Source: Neolewinella aquimaris (lineage in GTDB: Bacteria > Bacteroidota > Bacteroidia > Chitinophagales > Saprospiraceae). From it: a stretch of 64,000 nucleotides of DNA. The notes beneath the pieces are model-generated. The model saw only the letters and a list, made by a program, of their open reading frames with translations. It searched no databases and had not been told where the DNA came from. Below are positions 35,683 to 42,366 of this stretch, piece by piece. The stretch is from contig NZ_JACIFF010000007.1 of assembly GCF_014197245.1 (NCBI RefSeq), positions 62,001 through 126,000 on the forward strand, read 5' to 3'. Both the position numbers and the translations under genes were made by a program. How positions within the stretch are numbered: the stretch's first letter is position 1; every line of letters starts with the position of its first letter.

Positions 35683-37065
35683 TTACAGCTGCCCTCCGGC
35701 AACCCTGGCGATATTTTCCTGGAGCGGCCGGTCGTCGATGTCGCTTTCGTCGTAGGGCCCGTGCTTGATCTTCTTATTGAGCAGGTAGATGAACAGCGCC
35801 AGTAGGATGGCGTAGATAATGGTGAAGCCGATCAGTGAGAAGAGAACCTGATTGGCCGTAACGACACTCGACAGCGCATCGGAAGTCCGCAACAGGCCGT
35901 ACACCACCCAGGGTTGCCGCCCCATTTCCGCGGTGTACCAGCCAAACTGATTGGCCATCTGCGGCAGCACTACGGCCCAGACGAAAGCCCACAGCAGCCA
36001 CCGCTGTTCGAACAGCCGGCCCCGCCACCAGTAAAAGACGGCCAGTAGGGTAAGCCCGATCAGGATCATGCCGATAGCAACCATCAGGTGATAAAATTGA
36101 AAGACGGCGTTGATCTGCCCCGGCCGGTCTTCCTCGGGAAAGGCGTTCAGCCCGGTTACCGGCGCGTCGAAATCCTGCTCCAGCATAAATCCGAGTCCGC
36201 CGGGTATCCCGATTCCGGTGGTAGTCTGCCTCTCCTTGTCTACCCACCCCACCAGGTACAGGTCGGCGGGACCGGATGCGTCGAAGTGCCCCTCCATGGC
36301 CGCGAGTTTGGCGGGTTGGTGTTCGGCAACGTACTCCGCGCTGCGGTGACCGGTAAACAGCTGACTCAGGCTGAAGACCGTCGCCACCATCAGGGCGATC
36401 TTGAAGGCCTTGCGGGAAAGATCGACGTAGCGACCGCGCAGCAAGTAATAGGCGTGTACGCTTAACACCAGAAACGCGCCGGCCAGGAAAGCACCGATCC
36501 ACACGTGGGTGAGCCGGTCGACACTGCTGGGATTGAATACCATGGCCCAGAAATCGACGATCTCGGCGCGCGCGTCCAGCCCCTCCCCCACGATCTGGTA
36601 GCCGGCCGGCGTCTGCTGCCAGCTGTTGGCCACCGTGATCCAGATGGCCGAGAACATCGACCCCAGAAATACCCCCACCGTAGCGATGAAGTGCACCCGC
36701 GAACTCACCCGGTTCCAGCCGAAAAGCAGTACCCCAAGAAAACCGCTCTCCAGCGCAAAGGCGAAGATCCCCTCCGCCGCCAGGGCACTGCCGAAAATAT
36801 CGCCGACGTAGCGCGAATAAGTGGCCCAGTTGGTGCCGAACTCGAATTCCATCACGATGCCGGTCGCCACCCCGATGCCGAAGGTCAGGGCGAAAATGCG
36901 GGTCCAGAAGCGGCACATGGTTTCGTATACTTTCTGCCCCGTTCGGAGGTACAGACCTTCCATGATTACCATCAGCAGACCGAGCCCGATGCTCAGCGGC
37001 GGATAGATGTAATGAAAGGAGATGGTGAAGGCGAATTGTAGTCTGGCGAGTATCTCAACGTCCAT
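35683..37065 (-). CDS. cydA: Cytochrome bd quinol oxidase subunit I
   Basis: The 460-residue protein is CydA. The first helix carries the haem-ligand His in [21 protein letters not shown] (residue 19 of the family numbering), and [18 protein letters not shown] near 380 is the hallmark after the Q-loop. The Q-loop is short, as in the cyanide-insensitive-type and Gram-positive group, not the long E. coli form. It works with CydB as respiratory terminal oxidase. I start at ATG 37065 ([11 protein letters not shown]); the longer frame to 37113 adds 16 residues not seen in relatives. A Crp/Fnr-type site lies about 173-188 bp upstream. Confidence 0.93.
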   Translation of the reverse strand: MDVEILARLQFAFTISFHYIYPPLSIGLGLLMVIMEGLYLRTGQKVYETMCRFWTRIFALTFGIGVATGIVMEFEFGTNWATYSRYVGDIFGSALAAEGIFAFALESGFLGVLLFGWNRVSSRVHFIATVGVFLGSMFSAIWITVANSWQQTPAGYQIVGEGLDARAEIVDFWAMVFNPSSVDRLTHVWIGAFLAGAFLVLSVHAYYLLRGRYVDLSRKAFKIALMVATVFSLSQLFTGHRSAEYVAEHQPAKLAAMEGHFDASGPADLYLVGWVDKERQTTTGIGIPGGLGFMLEQDFDAPVTGLNAFPEEDRPGQINAVFQFYHLMVAIGMILIGLTLLAVFYWWRGRLFEQRWLLWAFVWAVVLPQMANQFGWYTAEMGRQPWVVYGLLRTSDALSSVVTANQVLFSLIGFTIIYAILLALFIYLLNKKIKHGPYDESDIDDRPLQENIARVAGGQL

Positions 37066-37237
37066 TTCCGGCGATTTACCCTCCAAATTAAGTAGGCCGT
37101 AAGCCAAGAACAAGTTGTCACGCCTTGTTTAGAACGGGTATACATTTTGTGGATAATTCAACCATTCCGGGACCTTTGGGCGGGTACGCAGGTACAAAGT
37201 AAGTCGAATGGAGCAGGGGTGTTTGGTACCTTCCGAA

Positions 37238-37253
37238 TGTGATCCGGGTCACG
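37238..37253. promoter_or_regulatory. Crp/Fnr-type binding site between cydA and DUF202 gene
   Basis: TGTGATCCGGGTCACG is a TGTGA-N6-TCACg palindrome. Its central GTGAT-CCGG-GTCAC has the same form as GTGAT-GTAG-ATCAC at 40589-40602 in front of the YeeE pair. The Crp/Fnr protein encoded at 40617-41273 is the natural candidate regulator. The distance to cydA is 173 bp and to the DUF202 ATG 71 bp, so it may serve either. Confidence 0.5.
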
Positions 37254-37324
37254 GTATGCGGGATGGACAAGGGTTAATTTTGCGCTTAGCCGCTCCGAAT
37301 CGCGGAACGCAAAGACCACCGACT

Positions 37325-37585
37325 ATGCTTACCGAAACCGACCTGGGCCTCACCGACCGCCTGGCCCTCGACCGCACCCACCTCGCTAATCAGCGTACCC
37401 TGCTGGCGTATACCCGGACGGGCATTTACTTCGCGTTTACGGGGGCGGGTGTGCTGTTCATTCTGCAGCAGCCGGCGGTCAACTGGATCGGCTGGCTGGC
37501 CATCGCCATCGGGATCGTGATCGCCACCATCGGACTGATCAATTACCTGCGGATGAAGCGGCGGATCGGTCGGCTCTACCAGTAG
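37325..37585 (+). CDS. DUF202 membrane protein
   Basis: The 86-residue protein has the DUF202 layout: an N-terminal amphipathic part with RTHLANQRTLLAYTRTGIYF, then two membrane helices (about 30-50 and 55-75) and a basic end MKRRIGRLYQ. The function is unknown; related yidH/yidG products are inner-membrane proteins. ATG 37325 is preferred to the longer frame from 37208, whose first 39 residues have no similarity. The stop TAG is contained in the first GTAGCGGCGG of repeat array C, so the repeat ends the gene. It is divergent from cydA, 260 bp apart. Confidence 0.8.
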   Translation: MLTETDLGLTDRLALDRTHLANQRTLLAYTRTGIYFAFTGAGVLFILQQPAVNWIGWLAIAIGIVIATIGLINYLRMKRRIGRLYQ

Positions 37586-38019
37586 CGGCGGCCTTTAGCC
37601 GCCTGGCTGTTTTGGTTGGTGTTTTGGGTAGCGCCGTATACCGGTCCGACGGCTATAGCCGTCGGACGGGGTGACCCCGTCCGGCATTTCAAAGCACCGA
37701 CGGCTTTTGGAGGCCGAGTAGCGGCGGCCTTCAGCCGCCTGGCTGTTTTGGTTTTATAGGCAGCGGGACGGCTGAAGGCCATCGCTACTGGCGAGTAGCG
37801 GCGCACTTCAGTCGCCTGGCTGTACCGGTTTTGCAGGCAGCGGGACGGCTGAAGGCCGTCGCTACTGGTGGGTAGCGGCGGCCTTCAGCCGCCTGGCTGT
37901 TCGGGTTTTACAGGCAGCGGGACGGCTGAAGGCCGTCGCTACTGGCGAGTAGCGGCGAGATTTAGTCGCCTAGCTGTACGGGTTCTATAGGCAGCGGGAC
38001 GGCTGAAGGCCGTCGCTAC
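37582..38019. repeat. Array C: 77-bp tandem repeats of paired hairpins
   Basis: Forward hairpins start at 37718, 37795, 37872 and 37949, and inverted ones at 37766, 37843, 37920 and 37997: the period is exactly 77 bp in both sets. A first partial copy is at 37582. The forward hairpin reads GTAGCGGCGGCCTTCAGCCG.. and the inverted one ..CGGCTGAAGGCCGTCGCTAC. Their stems are GGCGGC/GCCGCC and GACGGC/GCCGTC, a compensatory pair change. An unrelated palindromic element (37645-37695) is set into the first copy. The array fills the whole interval between the DUF202 and metallo-hydrolase genes and includes both stop codons. Confidence 0.93.
37645..37695. repeat. Palindromic element nested in array C, copy of 6668-6704
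   Basis: The left part 37645-37666 is a perfect 22-bp palindrome (TCCGACGGCTA/TAGCCGTCGGA). It overlaps GGACGGGGTGACCCCGTCC (37664-37682), followed by GGCATTTCAAA. Read in reverse complement this is TTTGAAATGCC-GGACGGGGTCACCCCGTCC-GACGGCT, the same order as at 6668-6704. Confidence 0.85.
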
Positions 38020-39362
38020 TGGAAGTCGTTTACGGCTTCGCTGAGGTCGAAAATGTCCGTTTGTCCACTCAATTCGGCGGCAACGATGCTCGATCCCGCC
38101 GCAGAGCGGTAACCGCCGGCGCAGTGGACCACTATTGGCTTATCCGTTGGGATTTCGCCGGTGCGGTCTGAGAGTTCGGGCAGGGGAATGTTGAGGGCGG
38201 ACGGGAAGTACTTGCCCTCCTCGACCTCACTGGCGTTGCGGATGTCGACAATGGTAAAATCTTCGGGAGACTCCCGGAAGTGGTCCATATCAATGGGCTT
38301 CATGGAGGCCTCGGAAGAAGATTCCCGCTGGGGGAAGGCCGCAGCGATGAAGGGCTCGTAGCCGATCTTGGCGGCCTTGCGGATGACCGTGTCTAGCGTC
38401 TCTTCGTCCCGGGCGACGAGGTAAAAGGGCGTTTCCGGCGCGACCAAAGAACCGAGCCAGGTCTCGAATTTATTCCCCTCCTGGATATTGATCGCACCTT
38501 TCAGGTGACCGAGCTTGAAGGTGGCCTCCTCCCGGGTGTCGATAATGACGGCGTCTTCCTTTGATTCGGGGGTGAAGCCGAACTCCTCGCGGCAAACGGC
38601 CCGCACGCTCTCCTGCATAGAGGGAGCTCCCCGCTTATTGAGGTCCACGTCGTAAGGAAAGTACTTCGGAATGAAGGGCTGGTCGGCGAGCAGCCAGTCG
38701 ACGAACGCATCTTCCGTCATGGACTGCAGGGCCGGATTCTCCCGGCGCTCCTTACCGATGGTGCTGCTTTTTTCGTCGCTCATCCCCTTACCGCATAGGC
38801 TACCGGCACCGTGGGCGGGGTATACCTCGACCTCATCGTCGAGCGGCATCAGCTGCTCGCGCAGGCTGGAATACATGGCACGGGCCAGTTGTTCTTTCTT
38901 ACTATCGGCGTTGCCACCGGATTCCCGCAGATCGGGCCGGCCCACGTCGCCCACGAAGAGGGTATCGCCGGTGAACACCGCTAGTTGTTTTCCTCCGGCG
39001 TCGCTGAGGAGGATCGAGATGCTGTCGGGAGAGTGGCCGGGGGTATCGAGTGCCCTGAGGCTATGGTCGCCGAGCGCAAACGTTTTGCCGCCGTCGAAGG
39101 CCCGGTGGGTATACCCCGCTCCAACCTTGCCGCTGACCAGTATGGGGGCTCCGGTCGTCTCGTGCATTTCCAGGTGGGCGGAAACGAAGTCTGCGTGGGG
39201 GTGGGTTTCGATGATGCCGATCAGTTCGGCACCGGTCTCTTTCAGATGGTCGTAGTAGGGCTGAGGGTCACGGGCCGGATCGATTACCACCGCCTGCTTG
39301 CCGACCGTGATCACATAGGAGGCGTGCGCCAGTCCGTCGTCGAAAAATTGCTTGATGTTCAT
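38016..39362 (-). CDS. Persulfide dioxygenase-type metallo-hydrolase with two rhodanese domains
   Basis: The 448-residue protein starts with an MBL-fold domain (about 1-240) that has iron or zinc ligands H54-P-H56-A-D58, H110 in DTPGHSPDS and the Asp of FTGDTLFVG. Two rhodanese domains follow: the first (about 255-350) has no catalytic Cys (FYLVARDEET), the second has IVVHCAGGYRSAAG with Cys near 415. This is the ETHE1/CstB architecture, which oxidises persulfide and transfers sulfane sulfur. I start at ATG 39362; the longer frame to 39674 reads through the upstream gene region. The stop TAG is part of array C. The gene leads on from the YeeE pair in the same direction. Confidence 0.87.
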   Translation of the reverse strand: MNIKQFFDDGLAHASYVITVGKQAVVIDPARDPQPYYDHLKETGAELIGIIETHPHADFVSAHLEMHETTGAPILVSGKVGAGYTHRAFDGGKTFALGDHSLRALDTPGHSPDSISILLSDAGGKQLAVFTGDTLFVGDVGRPDLRESGGNADSKKEQLARAMYSSLREQLMPLDDEVEVYPAHGAGSLCGKGMSDEKSSTIGKERRENPALQSMTEDAFVDWLLADQPFIPKYFPYDVDLNKRGAPSMQESVRAVCREEFGFTPESKEDAVIIDTREEATFKLGHLKGAINIQEGNKFETWLGSLVAPETPFYLVARDEETLDTVIRKAAKIGYEPFIAAAFPQRESSSEASMKPIDMDHFRESPEDFTIVDIRNASEVEEGKYFPSALNIPLPELSDRTGEIPTDKPIVVHCAGGYRSAAGSSIVAAELSGQTDIFDLSEAVNDFQ

Positions 39363-39442
39363 GGATATATTGTCGGTGTACGGGTTTCTCCGCACTGCTT
39401 TTTGTAATTTACACGGGACCCGCGTGCCCGCCCAAGTGATGG

Positions 39443-39856
39443 TTAGTGGGGCAGGCGATCGCGCAGCACGCCGTAGGTGTAAGTGCCCAGCGTGGCGCTG
39501 ATGATGACAACGCCGATCATCAGAATGCCCTGACCGAGCAGGGTGAACATGGGTCCGGGACAAGCACCGGTAAGCGCCCAGCCCAGTCCGAAAATGATGC
39601 CGCCGTAGAGGTAACGGGGCACACTCATTGCCTTGGGCTCGAGGCGCCAGTCGGTACCGTCGACCGTCTTCCAACCCAGTCGTTTCGCCAGGAAAATGCC
39701 GATGGCACCGACCACCACCGCCGTACCGATGATGCCGTACATGTGAAAGCTTTCGAAGCGGAACATTTCCTGGATACGGAACCAGGATACGGCCTCGGAT
39801 TTCGTCATCACGATACCGAAGAGGATCCCGATGAGGAGGTAAGTCAGGTAGCGCAT
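39443..39856 (-). CDS. YeeE/YedE (DUF6691) membrane protein, thiosulfate-uptake type
   Basis: The 137-residue protein has four membrane helices and the motif WALTGACPGPMFTLLGQG near 93-110, where the Cys belongs to the conserved set of YeeE/YedE sulfur-compound transporters. Known YeeE (TsuA) proteins move thiosulfate through Cys-lined sites. The two-gene form, with short and long partner halves, is frequent in Bacteroidota and proteobacteria. It lies 4 bp downstream of its partner (39861-40442) and 80 bp before the persulfide dioxygenase gene, all in one direction, so these three genes form an operon. Confidence 0.87.
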   Translation of the reverse strand: MRYLTYLLIGILFGIVMTKSEAVSWFRIQEMFRFESFHMYGIIGTAVVVGAIGIFLAKRLGWKTVDGTDWRLEPKAMSVPRYLYGGIIFGLGWALTGACPGPMFTLLGQGILMIGVVIISATLGTYTYGVLRDRLPH

Positions 39857-39860
39857 GGTC

Positions 39861-40442
39861 TTAAAATTGAAGGATGAAGGGAAGCAGGACCCAACTCATG
39901 AGCAGGCCTCCGATAAAGAAGCCGACAACGGCAAGCAGGGAAGGCAACTGTAAGTTAGCCAGGCCGCTGATCGCGTGCCCACTGGTACAGCCGCCGGCCC
40001 ACCGAGCCCCGAACCCGATCATAAAGCCGCCGATGACCGCCATGGTAAAGCCACGCAGGGTGAAGAGCTCGTCGATGGTAAACAGCTCGGCGGGCAGATA
40101 GGAGGTGAAACCCGGCGTGCTGCCCGGAGCCGCAATGCCCACCGAGCGCAGGTAATCGACGGTCTCCGCGGAAACGGTTACTGGCTCCGAATTAGGAATC
40201 ACGAAGTACGCGATGAAGCCGCCGATGACGGCCCCCAGGATGAAAACGAGGTTCCACCGCTGAGCCTTCCAATCAATATCGAAGAATTTGTGCCGCTCCC
40301 CCGCCCCGGCAATGGTACAGAAGGTGCGGAGGTTGGACGACACTCCGAACTGCTTGCCCGCATAGAGCAGCATGAACATCACCAGGGCGATCACCAGTCC
40401 GCTGACGGACCAGTGCCAAGTACCGGAAATGAGGTTTAGCAT
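39861..40442 (-). CDS. YeeE/YedE family membrane protein, partner half
   Basis: The 193-residue protein has about five membrane segments and the conserved motif GARWAGGCTSGHAISGLA near 145-162, with the Cys that marks the family. The start is ATG 40442 (MLNLISGTWHW). It works with the 137-residue partner just downstream as a probable thiosulfate or sulfide-derivative transporter in the inner membrane. A GTGATGTAGATCAC site lies 147 bp upstream, and the gene for a Crp/Fnr regulator is next on the same strand, so the operon is probably under its control. Confidence 0.87.
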   Translation of the reverse strand: MLNLISGTWHWSVSGLVIALVMFMLLYAGKQFGVSSNLRTFCTIAGAGERHKFFDIDWKAQRWNLVFILGAVIGGFIAYFVIPNSEPVTVSAETVDYLRSVGIAAPGSTPGFTSYLPAELFTIDELFTLRGFTMAVIGGFMIGFGARWAGGCTSGHAISGLANLQLPSLLAVVGFFIGGLLMSWVLLPFILQF

Positions 40443-40588
40443 AGTTCTACATTGATTGACGCCGCGGTGGAAAGTCATCCACGCGCGGCATCTGAAGGTT
40501 AAAATGAGAGATCACCTGGTCATACACAAAGGTGAGCGCGACCGGGGGTAATTCCCGACAAAGTTCGGAAGCCGGGAAGGCAACATCC

Positions 40589-40602
40589 GTGATGTAGATC
40601 AC
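40589..40602. promoter_or_regulatory. Crp/Fnr-type palindrome upstream of YeeE operon
   Basis: GTGATGTAGATCAC is a perfect 5-bp inverted repeat around four bases, of the FNR form TGAT-N4-ATCA. It lies between the end of the Crp/Fnr gene and the YeeE start. It has the same spacing as the site near cydA. The rest of the interval 40443-40616 shows no other clear signal. Confidence 0.55.
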
Positions 40603-40616
40603 ATAAGGCAGATTAG

Positions 40617-41273
40617 TTATTCGGCAGCGATCCTGACGCTGTTCCGCCCCAGTTTGATCGTCCCCTTGCGCTCGAGTCCCTTGAGTAAGCGAGACACCGC
40701 TTCCCGGCTCACGTTGAGGTCGTCGGCAATCTCTTGGTGGGTGGTGCGGATGGTGCGATCGTCGGTAATGGATGCCCGGCGGCCGAGATAATCGAGCAGA
40801 CGGTCGTCGAGCTGATGAAAGGTCACCTGATCGATGGTGGTGATGAGCTCACTCATTCGCCGGTCGTACGACTGCAGCACAAAGTTTTTCCAACTCGTAT
40901 AGTGCATCATCCACTCGTCCAGCTTACGGGGCGGCAGGCCCAGCATGGAGGTGGGTTCTTCGGCTACGGCCCGTATCTCGCTGCGCTTCTCCGACATACA
41001 GCAGGAGAAGGTCATGGTACAGCTGTCGCCACGAGTCAGATAATACAAAAACAGCTCACTGCCGTCGTTGGCCAGTCGGCTGATCTTGATCGTTCCGGAG
41101 AGGATAAGCGGAAGCATGCGAATGTACCCGTCGTAGTCCATCATCATTTCCCCCTCGGCAAAGTGATGAATGCGTCCCTCTTCGGCGATGGCTTGCTGAA
41201 GGGCGGGCTCGCTGAACTGGGGAAAATGCTGGCGGACTTCCGCGGTGGTAAGTTGGTTGGCGGGCATAAACAT
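40617..41273 (-). CDS. Crp/Fnr family transcription regulator with cysteine cluster
   Basis: The 218-residue protein has a cNMP-binding-like beta domain (about 1-110), a long dimer helix (about 125-150) and a winged helix (about 155-218) with recognition helix in TTHQEIADDLNVSREAVSRLLKGLERKG. The sensor domain has RGDSCTMTFSCCMSEKRSEI near 91-110: three Cys (C-x5-C-C), not the Fnr iron-sulfur pattern. Such Cys groups could sense persulfide or redox state. The start 41273 is supported by a Shine-Dalgarno AGGGAGG seven bases before the ATG, a clear choice over GTG 41294. It heads the sulfur gene cluster. Confidence 0.87.
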   Translation of the reverse strand: MFMPANQLTTAEVRQHFPQFSEPALQQAIAEEGRIHHFAEGEMMMDYDGYIRMLPLILSGTIKISRLANDGSELFLYYLTRGDSCTMTFSCCMSEKRSEIRAVAEEPTSMLGLPPRKLDEWMMHYTSWKNFVLQSYDRRMSELITTIDQVTFHQLDDRLLDYLGRRASITDDRTIRTTHQEIADDLNVSREAVSRLLKGLERKGTIKLGRNSVRIAAE

Positions 41274-41393
41274 TGGATTGCCTCCCTTTAACACGCAGCG
41301 CTCGGAAATGTCTTAGCCCGTGGCCGGACGACCGATTCTTGTGCGCTATTAGGATTTTTCCGTACATTAGGAAGGTCACTTAAGGCCACGATC

Positions 41394-42122
41394 ATGAACC
41401 TACGCGCTACAGTCAGTTGGATATTATTGCTCGCTCTACCCCTTCTCTCAATGTCCCCGCGCATGATGGCGCAGGGAGACATGGACGGGGCGATGGAAAG
41501 GCCGGCTCCCGTCCTGCTGCGGGAGGGCGCTCAGCTCAGTTTTCAGTTCGTTTCCGGGGATACGGAACCCGATGCGGACATGGTGCAGGACGGCAATTCC
41601 ATGGTCTACTTTCTGGAGGGCGAACGCGGCCGTCACGAAGACATGAACCTGAAACTGACGGTGTCGCCCGATACCAATACCATGTCGCTGGACGACGACA
41701 CCAGCGACAGCGAGCTGGATGCCGACTACGTTGTGTTCGAAACGGGAAAGGAAGTGAAGGAGGACTGGCTGCGGCCGGGAACGATCTTCGGTTTCCACCA
41801 CATTGCGCTGAAACCCGATGCCGACAAGGCGGAGTTTGAGAAGTTCATTCGCAACGTCTGGTCGCCTACCCAGTCCGATGCCCTTCCGGATTCCAAGATC
41901 ATTTTCCTTAAGAGCATTCGCGGCGACCGCGCCGGTGAGTACAGTTTCGTGTGGATCATCGACTCCGAAGAGACGCGCGATTACTACTTCCCCGAATCGG
42001 GCGTCCCCTCTAAGATGTACACCGAATTTGAAAAGGGCTGGAGCTGGATCGCCGCCGACGATCAGATGGGCAAATTCGTCTCTCCCGACACGGAAGAATT
42101 CACGGACTACGTAGTGCGGTAG
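41394..42122 (+). CDS. Exported protein of unknown function
   Basis: The 242-residue protein has a signal peptide (about 1-27, SWILLLALPLLSMSPRMMAQ) followed by a Met/Asp-rich linker. The mature part is acidic, with SFQFVSGDTEPDADM near 48, YVVFETGKEVKEDWLRPGTIFGFHHIAL near 110-137 and a C-terminal segment rich in Trp and aromatic residues (KGWSWIAADDQMGKF). No family is recognised; there are no Cys in the mature chain. It is divergent from the Crp/Fnr gene (120 bp between starts), so the regulator may control it. The 244-bp interval after it ends in a terminator hairpin. Confidence 0.65.
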   Translation: MNLRATVSWILLLALPLLSMSPRMMAQGDMDGAMERPAPVLLREGAQLSFQFVSGDTEPDADMVQDGNSMVYFLEGERGRHEDMNLKLTVSPDTNTMSLDDDTSDSELDADYVVFETGKEVKEDWLRPGTIFGFHHIALKPDADKAEFEKFIRNVWSPTQSDALPDSKIIFLKSIRGDRAGEYSFVWIIDSEETRDYYFPESGVPSKMYTEFEKGWSWIAADDQMGKFVSPDTEEFTDYVVR

Positions 42123-42311
42123 GCGGCAAAGCATTCGGGCGGGGCCGCAGGAGCAATGTCACTACGTCAACGGCAAACAGCAGGGGCTGCAAATCTCTCA
42201 ATCAGGGTATCCGTAGGGTTCAATAGCCCGCGGGGGCTTGGCCCGGCACGGTCGCCGGCCTATACTTGAGGCATGGCATAACCCTTGTCGTTTAATGTGA
42301 ATGTAATGCTC

Positions 42312-42355
42312 GCACCGAGGTCCGGCCCAAGCGACCGCGCCTCGGTGCCTTTTTA
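42312..42355 (+). terminator. Terminator-like hairpin just upstream of the PUL sulfatase
   Basis: GCACCGAGG (42312-42320) pairs with CCTCGGTGC (42340-42348) around 19 bases, then CTTTTT. It ends 12 bp before the sulfatase ATG (42367). It could end the gene at 41394, or be an attenuator in a short sulfatase leader: TATACTTG at about 42261-42268 resembles a -7 element. Confidence 0.65.
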
Positions 42356-42366
42356 ATTGAATCGGT

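Noticed and set aside
37582-38019. CRISPR array
   Set aside because: The repeat period is 77 bp with inverted hairpins within each unit and near-identical intervals, so there are no unique spacers.
42123-42366. tRNA or riboswitch in the intergenic region
   Set aside because: I found no cloverleaf or known aptamer pattern; only the terminator hairpin and a weak -7 element are supported.
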